Below, piece by piece: positions 55,015-64,000 of a stretch of 64,000 bases of DNA (position 1 is its first letter; each line of letters begins with the position of its first letter). The position numbers were made by a program, and so were the translations under genes. The notes below the pieces were generated by a model. That model saw only the letters and a program-made list of their open reading frames with translations. It was not told where the DNA came from and ran no database searches. Location: assembly GCF_013266695.1 (NCBI RefSeq), contig NZ_JABRXF010000001.1, forward strand, positions 636,236 through 700,235, written 5' to 3'. This DNA comes from Hongsoonwoonella zoysiae. Lineage in GTDB: Bacteria > Pseudomonadota > Alphaproteobacteria > Rhizobiales > Stappiaceae.

Positions 55015-56223
55015 TCAGAAAAACGCCTGAAGGCCCGTCTGGGCGCGGCCGAGGATCAGCGCGTGGATGTCATGCGTGCCCTCGTAAGTGTTGACGGTTT
55101 CCAGGTTCTGCGCGTGGCGCATGACGTGATATTCCTCCTGGATGCCGTTGCCGCCGTGCATGTCCCGCGCCATGCGGGCGATGTCCAGCGCCTTGCCGCA
55201 GTTGTTGCGCTTGACGATGGAGATCATCTCCGGTGCGGCGCGGCTTTCGTCCAGCAGGCGGCCGACGCGAAGCGAGCCTTGCAGGCCGAGGGTGATTTCC
55301 GTCTGCATGTCGGCAAGCTTCTTCTGGAAAAGCTGCGTCTGGGCGAGCGGCTTGTTGAACTGCTTGCGCTCCAGCCCGTAGTTGCGCGCGCGGTGCCAGC
55401 AGTCTTCCGCAGCGCCCAGCGCACCCCAGGAAATGCCGTAGCGCGCACGGTTGAGGCAGCCGAAGGGGCCTTTCAGGCCTGAAACGTTGGGCAGCAGCGC
55501 ATCCTCACCCACCTCGACACCATCCATGACGATCTCACCCGTGATGGAGGCGCGAAGCGAGAGCTTTCCGCCGATCTTCGGCGCCGAAAGGCCGCGCATG
55601 TCCTTTTCCAACACGAAACCGCGGATCGCGCCGTCATGGGCATCCGACTTCGCCCAGACGACGAAGACATCGGCGATCGGCGAATTGGAGATCCACATCT
55701 TGGAGCCCTTGATGCGGTAACCGCCGTCGATCTTTTCAGCGCGCGTGCGCATGCCGGCGGGATCGGAACCTGCGTCAGGCTCCGTCAGGCCGAAGCAGCC
55801 GACGAATTCGCCGGAAGCCAGCTTCGGCAGGTATTTCTTGCGCTGCTCCTCCGACCCGTAGGCGAAGATCGGGTACATGACGAGCGAGGACTGCACGGAG
55901 TTCATCGACCTATAGCCTGAATCCACACGCTCGATCTCGCGCGCGACCAGACCGTAAGACACGTAGGACGCACCGGCGCAGCCGTATTCCTCCGGCAGGG
56001 TGATGCCGAGAAGGCCAAGCTCGCCCATCTCGTAGAAGATGTCGCGGTCGGCCTTTTCGTTCGCATAAGCTTCAAGCACGCGGGGCTGGAGCTTGTCCTG
56101 TGCGTAGGCACGCGCGGTTTCCATGATGAGGACCTCGTCCTCGTTCAACTGATCGCGCAGCAGGAACGGGTCGTCCCAGGCGAAGCTGCCGCCGCCTGTC
56201 GGGTCGGAATGATGTTTGCTCAT
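55015..56223 (-). CDS. gcdH: Glutaryl-CoA dehydrogenase
   Basis: A 402-residue acyl-CoA dehydrogenase: [35 protein letters not shown] for FAD, and the catalytic glutamate in [20 protein letters not shown], which is diagnostic for glutaryl-CoA dehydrogenase. It oxidises and decarboxylates glutaryl-CoA to crotonyl-CoA in lysine, tryptophan and aromatic breakdown. ATG 56223 follows GAGGAAACC. It is divergent from a LysR gene that probably controls it and ends at a strong terminator. Confidence 0.95.
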   Translation of the reverse strand: MSKHHSDPTGGGSFAWDDPFLLRDQLNEDEVLIMETARAYAQDKLQPRVLEAYANEKADRDIFYEMGELGLLGITLPEEYGCAGASYVSYGLVAREIERVDSGYRSMNSVQSSLVMYPIFAYGSEEQRKKYLPKLASGEFVGCFGLTEPDAGSDPAGMRTRAEKIDGGYRIKGSKMWISNSPIADVFVVWAKSDAHDGAIRGFVLEKDMRGLSAPKIGGKLSLRASITGEIVMDGVEVGEDALLPNVSGLKGPFGCLNRARYGISWGALGAAEDCWHRARNYGLERKQFNKPLAQTQLFQKKLADMQTEITLGLQGSLRVGRLLDESRAAPEMISIVKRNNCGKALDIARMARDMHGGNGIQEEYHVMRHAQNLETVNTYEGTHDIHALILGRAQTGLQAFF

Positions 56224-56442
56224 GGTGGTTTCCTCGTCGCCTTCTTGCATGGCTCCGCCTGCCGAGCGGCGGCTTTTCCAAGATAAATATGGCAGATCGC
56301 CGTGCCGCGCCAAGCCGCAACGCCGCCAAACGGCAAGTGGCGGGCGAATTTACGGCGGATTTCGGGTGCCGGACTCTTGCCTCTCGCGCGCTTTGCGAAA
56401 AGTGATATGTTCTCCCGACTTCATGAAAAGATGGAATGAACA

Positions 56443-57360
56443 TTGCGACGCGGTTTCCTGCCCCACGCCGACAGCCTGATCGCCTTCGAATGCGCCGCGC
56501 GCCACGGCAGCTTCACGAGGGCGGCGGAAGAACTGCACCTGACGCAAGGTGCCGTTTCCAAGCAGGTGCGCCAACTGGAAGACCGGCTGGGGGTGGAGCT
56601 TTTCAAGCGCGTGCGCCAGCGCATTCTGCTGACGGATGCCGGCAGGCTTTACCTGCACGACGTGCGCGAGGCGCTGGACCACCTGACGGGCGCGACCCGG
56701 CAGGTGATGTCGTTTGCGGGAAGTGCGGATGTGCTGAACCTCGCGACGCTACCAACCTTCGGCACCCGCTGGCTTGCCCCGCGCCTTGCGCGGTTCCACG
56801 AAATCTACCCTCAGGCGAGCTTCAATCTGGCGGTCCGCCTTCGCCCCTTCGACTTCGACAAGGAGCCTTTCGACGCCGCCATCCACCACGGCGAGGCGGT
56901 GTGGGCGGGCGGCGTCGTGGAGCCGCTTTTCGAGGAAGAAGTGGTGGCCGTCGCCTCGCCAGCCTTCAAGGAGCGGCATGCGATCCGGCAACCCGCCGAC
57001 CTGACGCGTGTGACGCGGCTTCACCAGTCGACCCGCCCGCTTGCCTGGCGGCAATGGTTCGAGGCGGCGGGCATCGAGACCGACGCCGCCTTCCAGGGGC
57101 CGCGTTTCGAACAATTCGGAATGATCACGCAAGCCGCGGCACATGACCTGGGCGCGGCCCTTCTGCCGCGTTTCTTCATCGGAGAGGAACTGGCGTCCGG
57201 GCGGCTTACGCAGCTTTTCGGCTCTTCCCTGAAGCTCGATACGGCCTATCATTTCGTTTATCCGGAAAACCGGACGCTGCGCCCGGTCGTAACCGTCTTC
57301 AGGGACTGGCTCCTGGCGGAAGCGCGGGAACCCGCACCGGAAAGGACAGGCACGTCATGA
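56443..57360 (+). CDS. LysR-family regulator (GcvA/GcdR-like)
   Basis: A 305-residue LysR protein with helix-turn-helix LIAFECAARHGSFTRAAEEL and LTQGAVSKQVRQLEDRLGVE, then a GcvA-like sensor core LPTFGTRWLAPRLARF. First codon is TTG at 56443. It is divergent from gcdH, an arrangement common in proteobacteria, and so is the likely regulator of glutarate use. Its stop overlaps the start of a small secreted-protein gene. Confidence 0.85.
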   Translation: MRRGFLPHADSLIAFECAARHGSFTRAAEELHLTQGAVSKQVRQLEDRLGVELFKRVRQRILLTDAGRLYLHDVREALDHLTGATRQVMSFAGSADVLNLATLPTFGTRWLAPRLARFHEIYPQASFNLAVRLRPFDFDKEPFDAAIHHGEAVWAGGVVEPLFEEEVVAVASPAFKERHAIRQPADLTRVTRLHQSTRPLAWRQWFEAAGIETDAAFQGPRFEQFGMITQAAAHDLGAALLPRFFIGEELASGRLTQLFGSSLKLDTAYHFVYPENRTLRPVVTVFRDWLLAEAREPAPERTGTS

Positions 57361-57743
57361 AGTCCGCGATGATAACGGGGCTGTGCGCGACGCTTTTGCT
57401 GGCGGGACATGCAACGCAAGCAGGCGCGCAAAGCTCGACCCCGCCACTCCTGCACAGCACCCCTTCGACACCGCCGCTTAGCAACATCACCCCGCCGACA
57501 CCGCCGAAAAGCGCGCTGACGCCAGCGCCGGCGCCACGCCGCCCGGACCCGCTTTCCCGCCCGCTGCCGCCGACACGCTACGGCCCGAACGCCGGCGAAA
57601 GACGGAGTTTCCCCGATCCACAGTTGCCGGACACGACCTTCAACCCGCGAAGGCCGGAGCGCGACCGCGTCAAGGAAAAGCTGGACGAGATGAAGCAGCA
57701 CAGCAGCAGCAGCAGAAAACGGACTGAACGGCTCTACCCATAG
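57357..57743 (+). CDS. Small secreted proline-rich protein
   Basis: A 128-residue protein with a clear signal peptide (MITGLCATLLLAGHATQAGA, cut after AGA or AQA). A low-complexity body follows, with repeated STPP/TPPL units, then a charged tail RPERDRVKEKLDEMKQ and a serine run. No domain is recognised. The start overlaps the LysR stop by four bases. The signal peptide and clean frame suggest a real gene; function is unknown. Confidence 0.6.
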   Translation: MKSAMITGLCATLLLAGHATQAGAQSSTPPLLHSTPSTPPLSNITPPTPPKSALTPAPAPRRPDPLSRPLPPTRYGPNAGERRSFPDPQLPDTTFNPRRPERDRVKEKLDEMKQHSSSSRKRTERLYP

Positions 57744-58123
57744 GCAAACAGAAGACCGGCGAATGCGAATCCCGCAGCAGCCGAGACTGATTCCCGAAGG
57801 TGCCACGGGCGCATGCGGCCCGCATCCCCAATGCAAGTCATTGAAACCGAAGCGGCTTTTCAAAATGAAAACAGTTTACGCTTTGCTAAGCAAACGAATC
57901 CTGCTGTCTTGAGGCTGTCTCTTGTTCAGGAGATGCGGCGGTCCTGACCGGGCGGAACCCCCCTCCCTCCCCCTGGTCAGGACCGATTTTCTTTCTAGAG
58001 CGCTTTCCACGAAAGCGGGATCGCTTTCGTGACGAGAATTCGCTCCAGTAATACATGCTGGAGCATATCCTTTTCGAGAAATCCGATCCGGATTTCGCGG
58101 GATATGCACTAGGCTGCGGTCCG
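57744..58123. other. Intergenic stretch with a dispersed repeat
   Basis: About 380 bases with no gene. The part after 57995 is repeat family 2 (listed separately). The part before it has no recognisable signal. Confidence 0.6.
57995..58070. repeat. Palindromic repeat, family 2, copy a
   Basis: Begins CTAGAGCGCTTTCCACGAAA and contains complementary CGAAAGCG/CGCTTTCG and GCTCCAG/CTGGAGC arms. A closely similar copy is at 62439-62515. It resembles short repeats scattered through Hyphomicrobiales genomes. Confidence 0.8.
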
Positions 58124-58495
58124 TCAACAGGCGTTGATGCTCTTGCCGCTTTCGGCGTCCATGACCTTCACACGCGCAACGCCCTTGCGAAGAAAGCCAA
58201 GCTCGCGCGCCGCGCGCCGGGATACATCTATGACACGGCCGCGCACGAAGGGGCCGCGATCGACGATCTTCAGGACGACCGACTTGCCGTTGGAGAGGTT
58301 TTCGACCTTCACTTGCGTTCCGAAGGGAAGCGAGCGGTGCGCCGCCGTCATCGCTTCCGGGTTAGCCATCACGCCGCTCGCGGTGCGGCTGGTGAGCTGA
58401 TACCAGGACGCCTTGCCGCATTGGGCCTGGGCTTCGAAGGGAAAGGACATGGCGCCAAGCGCTATGATGCCGGCGACGGCCGTACGGTTCAACAT
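58124..58495 (-). CDS. rlpA: RlpA-like secreted double-psi beta-barrel protein
   Basis: A 123-residue protein with a signal peptide (residues 1-24, cut near AQAQ) and a RlpA barrel: GKASWYQLTSRTASGVMANP, AAHRSLPFGTQVKVENL, IVDRGPFVRGRVIDVSRRAA. The aspartate of VDRGPF is the catalytic residue of RlpA lytic transglycosylases. There is no SPOR domain, so this is the short form; it may cut or only bind naked glycan strands. ATG 58495 gives the proper signal peptide. Confidence 0.85.
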   Translation of the reverse strand: MLNRTAVAGIIALGAMSFPFEAQAQCGKASWYQLTSRTASGVMANPEAMTAAHRSLPFGTQVKVENLSNGKSVVLKIVDRGPFVRGRVIDVSRRAARELGFLRKGVARVKVMDAESGKSINAC

Positions 58496-58806
58496 GGAGC
58501 GCACCCTGCACAGTTGTCGATAAGGTTCGGCGGGGGTCGCTTGTAAACGCGAGCCTTTCTCCACCTGCAATGGGCCAACTGGCCGCCAACTTCGGCCAAA
58601 TTGTGAACGCCGCGTAATATTTTTCGATACCGACCTGTCGGTGATGCGGATCGGCCACAAGCCGCAGCGCTACCTTTACGCGCGATAAAGGCGAATCCGC
58701 TTGCAAATCGCCGAGACTGGCCGCATATCGCTCTGCCGGTTGGAGACACCCGCCCCGAACGGCTTCGATGGCGCCGGATTCAGCGCTTTTTCGGAGGAAA
58801 CGACCG
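58496..58806. other. Divergent intergenic region, no gene recognised
   Basis: About 310 bases between the divergent RlpA-like and 2OG-oxygenase genes. Presumed promoters for both; no confident promoter elements were identified. Confidence 0.5.
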
Positions 58807-59412
58807 ATGATCCCCGTTTATGGCGCGCCGCTTGGCGAGATTGGCTACGGCAACCGCTTCGCACCCAATTACGTCGTGAGACCCGCCCTCTTTACCGCTG
58901 AAGAATGCGAGCGACTGATAGAGCGCTTCACGACCCGACACGCGGAAGATGCCGGCCTCGTCGGCGAGGTGAGCATGCCGGACATCCGCCGCACGGACGT
59001 GATCTGGCTGAAAGGCGAGGATACGGACGAATGGGTCATGCGGCGGATGATGGGCTTCGTTGCCGACATCAACCGTGAGGCTTTCGACTATGTGCTCGGC
59101 GGCTTCGACGAGGCGCTGCAGCTTACCCGCTACAGGGCGGAGGAGCGCGGCCACTACGACTGGCACTCCGACCGGGGCGGGCAGGGCTTCGGAAGGTTCC
59201 GCAAGCTGACAATCGTCGTGCAGCTTTCAGTGCCCGAAAGCTACGAGGGCGGCATGCTGGAGGTGAACGCCAGCGGCCGCGAAGAGGCGATGCCGCGCGA
59301 ACGTGGCACGGCTATCGTCTTTCCAAGCTACGTGCTGCACAGGGTGACGCCGGTCACGAATGGCGTGCGCCACTCGCTCGTCACCTGGGTGCACGGGCCG
59401 AGCTTTCGTTAA
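58807..59412 (+). CDS. 2-Oxoglutarate/Fe(II)-dependent oxygenase
   Basis: A 201-residue double-stranded beta-helix oxygenase. HYDWHSDRGGQ gives the first histidine and aspartate iron ligands, YVLHRVTPVTNG the distal histidine, and GVRHSLVTWVHGP the 2-oxoglutarate arginine. It resembles prolyl-hydroxylase-like (PKHD) proteins. CGGAGG precedes ATG 58807. It overlaps the convergent Ada-like gene by four bases; pairing with an alkylation-repair gene suggests, but does not prove, a repair role. Confidence 0.83.
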   Translation: MIPVYGAPLGEIGYGNRFAPNYVVRPALFTAEECERLIERFTTRHAEDAGLVGEVSMPDIRRTDVIWLKGEDTDEWVMRRMMGFVADINREAFDYVLGGFDEALQLTRYRAEERGHYDWHSDRGGQGFGRFRKLTIVVQLSVPESYEGGMLEVNASGREEAMPRERGTAIVFPSYVLHRVTPVTNGVRHSLVTWVHGPSFR

Positions 59413-60320
59413 GGCGTAATCGCGCCGGAAACGCCGGCCTCCCAGCCGAGGATCGCGCGCTTGCGGGTCAAGCCCCAGTGATAGCCGCACAGCGAGCCGC
59501 TGCGTCCGATCACCCGATGACACGGCACCACGAAGGAGATCGGGTTCTTGCCGACCGCCGTGCCGACGGCGCGCGCCGCCGTGGGTTTGCCCAGACGCTC
59601 GGCGATATCCGAATAGGTCGTCGCTCGCCCTAGCGGGATGCGCAGCAGCGTTTCCCACACCCGGATTTCGAAATCCGTTCCGATGAGCACTACTTTCAAG
59701 GGCTGATCCGGCGACCATTCCTCCCGGTTGAAGATGCGCCTCACGTAAGGCGCGGTCGCCGCGCGGTCTTCCACATATTCGGCTTTCGGCCAGCGCGATG
59801 TCATGTCTTCAAGCGCCGCCTCCTCTTCGCCGGGATCGGAGAAGGCGAGGCCGGCAAGGCCCATCTCCGTCGCCATGACGAGAACCTGCCCGAAGGGCGA
59901 AGGGTGAAAGCCGTAGGAGATGGTGAGGCCCGCGCCTTTTGCCCGGTAGACGCCCGGCGTCATCGCCTCGTGGGTGACGAAAAGGTCATGCAGGCGGGCG
60001 GGGCCGGAAAGGCCCACTTCCAGCGACGCGTCGAGCACGCTTGCCGAATCCTTGAGAAGCGCGCGCGCATGATCGAGCGTGATCGCCTGCAGGAACTGCT
60101 TCGGCGTGATGCCCGCCCAGCGCGAGAAAACCCTTTGCAGCTGGATTGGCTGGAGATCCAGATCATGCGCGAGCTCTTCCAGGCTCGGCTGCTCACGCCA
60201 GTTCTCGGTGATCGCCTGCAGCGTCCTGCGCACGACCTCATAGTCGCGCGAAGCGTCTTCCGTGCCTTCCGGAAGTGCCGTGCCGGCCATTGCCATGTCG
60301 ATGGTTGCGGCTTGCGTCAT
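59409..60320 (-). CDS. Ada-like methylated-DNA-cysteine methyltransferase with AraC domain
   Basis: A 303-residue protein. Residues about 25-120 are an AraC-type helix-turn-helix (PSLEELAHDLDLQPIQLQRV, GITPKQFLQAITLDHARALL). Residues about 140-300 are an O6-methylguanine methyltransferase with IPLGRATTYSDIAERLGKP and the acceptor cysteine in VVPCHRVIGRSGSLCGYHWG. The zinc-binding first domain of E. coli Ada is missing. It repairs alkylated guanine and may act as a regulator. Confidence 0.92.
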   Translation of the reverse strand: MTQAATIDMAMAGTALPEGTEDASRDYEVVRRTLQAITENWREQPSLEELAHDLDLQPIQLQRVFSRWAGITPKQFLQAITLDHARALLKDSASVLDASLEVGLSGPARLHDLFVTHEAMTPGVYRAKGAGLTISYGFHPSPFGQVLVMATEMGLAGLAFSDPGEEEAALEDMTSRWPKAEYVEDRAATAPYVRRIFNREEWSPDQPLKVVLIGTDFEIRVWETLLRIPLGRATTYSDIAERLGKPTAARAVGTAVGKNPISFVVPCHRVIGRSGSLCGYHWGLTRKRAILGWEAGVSGAITP

Positions 60321-60495
60321 GTCCCACCTTCAAATTCGTTTGCAGCGCGACAATACTCCGCCGGCAGGGCCAGTCTCCACCCGATTTGCGAGCGTGACGC
60401 GCCGAAGATGCCGCATTTTCATATTGAAGCCGGAATTCGGTCCGAAACGTTCAGCTTGGGTTCATCGGCAAGCGGGTATTTGCAAGATACCGAAC

Positions 60496-62442
60496 ATGCC
60501 ACAAAGAAACGACGTCTTTTCGAGTAATCGGATGCCGACACAGATCCTCGCACTTCTCCGGCCTTACCGGCTCGCCGCTTGTGGCGCTATCCTTCTAATC
60601 CTTGGCGCCGGAGCGGCGATTGCCGAAACGCGCATCCTTTCCGTCGGCACGGATGACGCGGATGTGAATGTCGAGGCGGTCTATTTCGCCAATGAGCGGC
60701 TGAGGGAAGTCGGGCGCAGCGAAGACAACGTCTTCGTGGAAATCGGCAAGCCCGACGAAAGCTTCGTCTGCCGCAGATCGCTGCGTTTCCGCCTGTCGAA
60801 CGGACACGAGCTGCGCAAGACGCTAGACCTTTGCGCGACCAACTACCAGGTCAGCGTCGCAACCGGCGAGGCGCTCAGAATCGAGCGCGAAGTCGTGATG
60901 ATCGAGGTGGACGACGGCTCGGAAATCCGCGAGGTCAGGATTTCGGGAAGGCCTGCGAAAATCACCCGCAAGGCACCGGGCACGGCTTATGTCGAAGTGG
61001 AAGGCGACCCCGCGAACCAGGGGCGCATTACCTGCCGGCAGGACCTTCGCATCGTTTTGCAGGACGGGCGCATTCTCAACAAGGAAGACGACCTTTGCGG
61101 TGACAACAGGGTGTTCATCGCCGCGGATACGGCGGGCGAAGCCCGCCAAGGCGAACGCCAGCAGCGCACGGTGCGCCAGGCCGTGCCTTCGCGAACTTCA
61201 CCTTCCGCACCGCCGCTCAGCGGGGGCAGCAGGCCGCAGCGGCCCGGACAGGACCGCTCAGGCGAAACCGATACGGCAAGAAGCACTCCGCGGGACACGC
61301 TCTCCGGCGAGGCCGATGCGAACGGCCTGCGCACCGATACGGGCGACGGTGAGGGCCTGCTCACCCGTTATGCAAACAAGCGGTGGATCGTCGAGGACCC
61401 ATCCGGCACGGACCGGACGGCCGCTCTCATCTACGGCACGCCCGAGACCGACGACATCGCCTTTTACGCGACCTGCACCGCCGAAAGCGGCGAGGCGGAG
61501 ATCACGCTGGCCGAATCCACCGATAGCTTGCGAGAAGGTTCTCCCGTCGATGTCGCGCTGCAGGCGCGCGAGGAGGCGCGCCGTTACCGCGCCGTCGGTG
61601 CGCCCCTTAACGAAGAGACCGACCAGTCGCACCCGACATTCACGATCGAGACCGGCGATCCGCTGTGGGAGGATCTCGCGCGCGGTTACGACCTGAAGGT
61701 CGGGATCGGGGGCGAATGGCGCTATTCCGTCTCGCTTGACGGGAGTGCCGCCAAGGTGCGCCGCTTCCACACGCTCTGCTCGCCGCCACAACGGATCGTA
61801 GAGGCAGACCCTGCCCGGCCAGCGCCCGGCTACGGACAAGGCGCGCCCGCCGTTCCCGCAGATGGGCCGACCTGCGCCAACGAAGGCGTGATCCGCGCGA
61901 TAGCGAGCGACGAGCCGGCGTCGATCACCTTCCGCAACAACCGCCGTCAGCCCGTGTTCCTGAACTGGATCGACTATCGCGGCGACCGGGTGCTGGAGGC
62001 GAATATTCCGCCGGGTGGCGTTTTGCGCCAGCCAACGGTGATGGGCCACCCCTGGCTCGTCTCCTCACCGCGCGGCCGGTGCCTCGGTATCTATCTACCC
62101 TCCCGCAGCGCCCGCGTCGTCGACATTCGCCCCGGACGCCCGCAAGCGCCGGTGGCTCCCCCGCCTGTGGCCGCACCGTACGAACCGCCTTATCCGACGC
62201 GGCCACGGGTGAGCGATGCCGACTACGCCTGCGATTACGGCACGCAACTCAACGTCATTTTCGACAATAGCCGCAATGTCGCCGTGGTGCGCGAATTCGG
62301 CCTGTCACCCGTCACGCTCTACCAGCGACGCTCGGGCTCCGGCTTCTTCTACAAGCTCAGAGGCTATGAACTGAGAGGCAGCGGCAACCGGGCAACATGG
62401 CTCAGGCCCGGCGCGCCGCCGGTCGCCTGCCGTGTTTTCTAG
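60496..62442 (+). CDS. Secreted protein with VHL-beta and MliC domains
   Basis: A 648-residue exported protein. The signal peptide lies within residues 12-42 (LAACGAILLILGAGAAIAET). Residues about 45-215 have paired cysteines and repeat-like strands; a Pro/Ser-rich linker is near 215-285. Residues about 470-545 match the beta domain of von Hippel-Lindau proteins (ITFRNNRRQPVFLNWIDYRG, IPPGG, GHPWLV). Residues about 574-648 match the lysozyme inhibitor MliC (DYACDYGTQLNVIFDNS, SGSGFFYKLRGYELRG and a final cysteine). It may protect the wall from lysozyme. ATG 60532 is an alternative start. Confidence 0.78.
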   Translation: MPQRNDVFSSNRMPTQILALLRPYRLAACGAILLILGAGAAIAETRILSVGTDDADVNVEAVYFANERLREVGRSEDNVFVEIGKPDESFVCRRSLRFRLSNGHELRKTLDLCATNYQVSVATGEALRIEREVVMIEVDDGSEIREVRISGRPAKITRKAPGTAYVEVEGDPANQGRITCRQDLRIVLQDGRILNKEDDLCGDNRVFIAADTAGEARQGERQQRTVRQAVPSRTSPSAPPLSGGSRPQRPGQDRSGETDTARSTPRDTLSGEADANGLRTDTGDGEGLLTRYANKRWIVEDPSGTDRTAALIYGTPETDDIAFYATCTAESGEAEITLAESTDSLREGSPVDVALQAREEARRYRAVGAPLNEETDQSHPTFTIETGDPLWEDLARGYDLKVGIGGEWRYSVSLDGSAAKVRRFHTLCSPPQRIVEADPARPAPGYGQGAPAVPADGPTCANEGVIRAIASDEPASITFRNNRRQPVFLNWIDYRGDRVLEANIPPGGVLRQPTVMGHPWLVSSPRGRCLGIYLPSRSARVVDIRPGRPQAPVAPPPVAAPYEPPYPTRPRVSDADYACDYGTQLNVIFDNSRNVAVVREFGLSPVTLYQRRSGSGFFYKLRGYELRGSGNRATWLRPGAPPVACRVF

Positions 62443-62515
62443 AGCGCTTTCCACGAAAGCCGAATCGTTTTCGTGACAAAACATCGCTCCAGAATCAATG
62501 TCTTGAGCATATCGG
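62439..62515. repeat. Palindromic repeat, family 2, copy b
   Basis: Starts CTAGAGCGCTTTCCACGAAA like copy a, then diverges mildly (CGAATCGTTTTCGTGACAAA). The TAG stop of the VHL/MliC gene lies inside the first bases, so the insertion defined or trimmed that gene's end. Confidence 0.8.
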
Positions 62516-62907
62516 GACAGGACGGCCGTTCCCCTTCCCGCCTTCGCCGGCAAATGCGGACCTTCGGCTGCGGCAGCAACATGAAGACACTGTGAAAGCC
62601 ATGTCGAACAGGCCAATGCCATCTCCGTCAGTTCAACGGAAGTTCCTAGCCATCAGCGTTTTTTCAGGTCGGCACAAGGCCCGCAACTGAGGAAATCCTT
62701 GGCGTTTGCGGCCGGACATTGTGAAATATCACGACCCCCAGAGGTTACTCTAGGTCCCTGATATTGTAATATTTTTAACTCCCTCAAGCTACCGGTATTC
62801 GCCGACGAGTGATGTCGCGGGACGTCGTGGCCGTTTCGAATGCCTACGACAGTGGAGCCTTGGAAGCCTGGCGGCCCGGAGGTATTTGAGTTCATGGAGT
62901 CACCGGA
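62516..62907. other. Intergenic stretch before the chemoreceptor, no gene recognised
   Basis: About 390 bases. AT-rich sequence around 62750-62785 is a plausible promoter region for the chemoreceptor, but no motif is certain. Confidence 0.5.
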
Positions 62908-64000
62908 ATGTTTCTCGCCCGCCTGTCCATTTCCAAGAAAATCGCAATTCCGACCGTAATCGTCGCGCTGCTGGCCGTTGCCCTGGCCGTCGTAGGTCTC
63001 ACCTCGCTGCGCACCGCAATGCTTGAAGAGCGGCTCCGCAGCATCGAGGCGCTGGCCGAAAGCGGGGTTGCCATCGCGCAACATTTTCACGAGCTGGAAA
63101 AGAGCGGGAAGCTGACGCGAGAGCAGGCCCAGGCGGCGGCGGCGGAATCGATCGGCGCCATGCGCTACGGCAACAACGACTATCTCTTCGGATTTACCGA
63201 GAACGATGGCACGAACGTTTTTCACGTAAATCCCGCCCTCGTGGGCAAGAAGATGATGGGCGCCGAAGACAAGAACGGCGTGCCATTCATCCGCAAACTG
63301 ATCGCGCAGGGAAAAAGCGGCGGTGGTGAAGTGTTGTTTCACTGGCCGCGCGCCGGCAGCGACGTTCCGGCAGCGAAATACGGCTGGGGCGAATCCTTCG
63401 CACCCTGGGGTTGGATGATCGGCACCGGCGCCTATGTGGACGACATCGACGCCGCCTTCTGGAGCGAAGCCATGCGCGTCCTCCTCATAGGCCTTGGAGG
63501 CGCCGTTATCGCCGCGCTTATCGCCATGGCTTCGATTCGCAACATCACCCGTCCGCTTCTCAAGCTGACCGAAGGCATGCGTCAACTGGCCGACGGCAAG
63601 GAGGATGTGTCGATAGATGCTTTCGACCGGCACGACGAGATCGGGCGGATGGCCGACGCCATGAAGGTGTTCGTGGCCAACGAAGCCGCCCGCAAGGATC
63701 TGATGTCACGCGATCATGAGCGTCAGGAAGAAGCCGCCCGGCGGGCCGACGACATACAGGCGCTTTGCGCGGCCTTCGACCGGGAGGTGACCGGCCTGGT
63801 CGATACGGTCGGCAAATCCGTGACCGAGCTGCAGAATGCGGCCGCCAACCTGACCGCCGGCGCGGAACGAACCACGGAACAAAGCGTCGCGGGGTCCACC
63901 GCCGCCGAGCAGGCCTCAAACAACGTGAAAAGCGTGGCTGCCGCTGCCGAGGAACTGTCGGCATCTGTTGCCGAAATCAGCCGCCAGGTGCAGTCGTCCA
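62908..64000 (+). CDS. Methyl-accepting chemotaxis protein with single-Cache domain, partial
   Basis: At least 364 residues are visible before the window ends. A membrane segment (residues 11-33) precedes a periplasmic Cache_2 sensor with MRYGNNDYLFGFTENDGTNV, VNPALVGKKMMG and GWMIGTGAYVDDID. A second membrane segment (about 190-212) leads to a HAMP domain (NITRPLLKLTEGMRQLADGK). A signalling coiled coil begins at about 300 (AAAEELSASVAEISRQVQ). GGAG precedes ATG 62908. The ligand is unknown; Cache_2 receptors often bind small carboxylates. Confidence 0.93.
   Translation, partial: MFLARLSISKKIAIPTVIVALLAVALAVVGLTSLRTAMLEERLRSIEALAESGVAIAQHFHELEKSGKLTREQAQAAAAESIGAMRYGNNDYLFGFTENDGTNVFHVNPALVGKKMMGAEDKNGVPFIRKLIAQGKSGGGEVLFHWPRAGSDVPAAKYGWGESFAPWGWMIGTGAYVDDIDAAFWSEAMRVLLIGLGGAVIAALIAMASIRNITRPLLKLTEGMRQLADGKEDVSIDAFDRHDEIGRMADAMKVFVANEAARKDLMSRDHERQEEAARRADDIQALCAAFDREVTGLVDTVGKSVTELQNAAANLTAGAERTTEQSVAGSTAAEQASNNVKSVAAAAEELSASVAEISRQVQSS

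Overview
The window looks like the chromosome of a GC-rich alphaproteobacterium, most likely of the order Hyphomicrobiales (Rhizobiales). This rests on a PcaQ-regulated pcaDCHGB-type operon, an oligopeptide ABC operon next to an argE-like gene, glutaryl-CoA dehydrogenase beside a LysR regulator, the hisB-DUF2628-hisH-hisA order, and dispersed short palindromic repeats of a kind common in that order. The genus cannot be fixed from this sequence alone.

Layout. (1) 1-3.6 kb: a cobalt-type nitrile hydratase operon, truncated by the window edge. Its beta subunit is split into two genes, and it is preceded by an AmiC-like amide sensor and a divergent MarR regulator. (2) 3.65-4.4 kb: a decayed IS481-family transposase and tRNA-Arg(CCG). 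(3) 4.76-26.8 kb: a 19-gene envelope-lipid locus, the most interesting part. It holds a serine palmitoyltransferase-like synthase, a 3-ketodihydrosphingosine-reductase-like SDR, myo-inositol-1-phosphate synthase, a CdsA-like cytidylyltransferase, two CDP-alcohol phosphatidyltransferases, a PgpA-type phosphatase, a PimA-like glycosyltransferase, an exostosin-like and a Stealth glycosyl/phospho-transferase, an FGGY kinase, a LicC-type nucleotidyltransferase, a separate LptF/LptG-like pair, an ABC exporter, a Frag1/DRAM-like membrane protein, a DUF4833 protein, and the complete 2-aminoethylphosphonate pathway (PepM fused to a nucleotidyltransferase, Ppd, PhnW). (4) 27-36.5 kb: central metabolism (FAD oxidoreductase, serine-glyoxylate aminotransferase, pyrF, hisB/H/A), a DedA-PAP2-LssY fusion and a two-domain PPK2. 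(5) 36.5-45 kb: aromatic degradation through protocatechuate (pobR/pobA, pcaDCHG-BKACE-pcaB, pcaQ), with an orphan RHH-nucleotidyltransferase fusion between pobA and pcaB. (6) 45-52.5 kb: a Dpp/Opp-type importer and an ArgE-family deacetylase. (7) 52.5-64 kb: adenylate cyclase, gcdH and its regulator, RlpA-like protein, a 2OG-Fe(II) oxygenase, an Ada-like methyltransferase, a secreted VHL-beta/MliC protein and a chemoreceptor cut by the window edge.

How region 3 may work (inference): serine and an acyl thioester would give a sphingoid base. MIPS, CdsA, a CDP-alcohol transferase and a PgpA phosphatase would give a phosphoinositol lipid, which a PimA-like enzyme and others glycosylate. PEP is converted to 2-aminoethylphosphonate and probably activated as a CMP ester for transfer by a CDP-alcohol transferase. 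LptF/G-like and ABC proteins would move the product to the surface. I know of no described locus with this combination. No ceramide synthase or dedicated acyl carrier protein is visible, so the sphingolipid end product is not proven. Housekeeping regions are otherwise ordinary.
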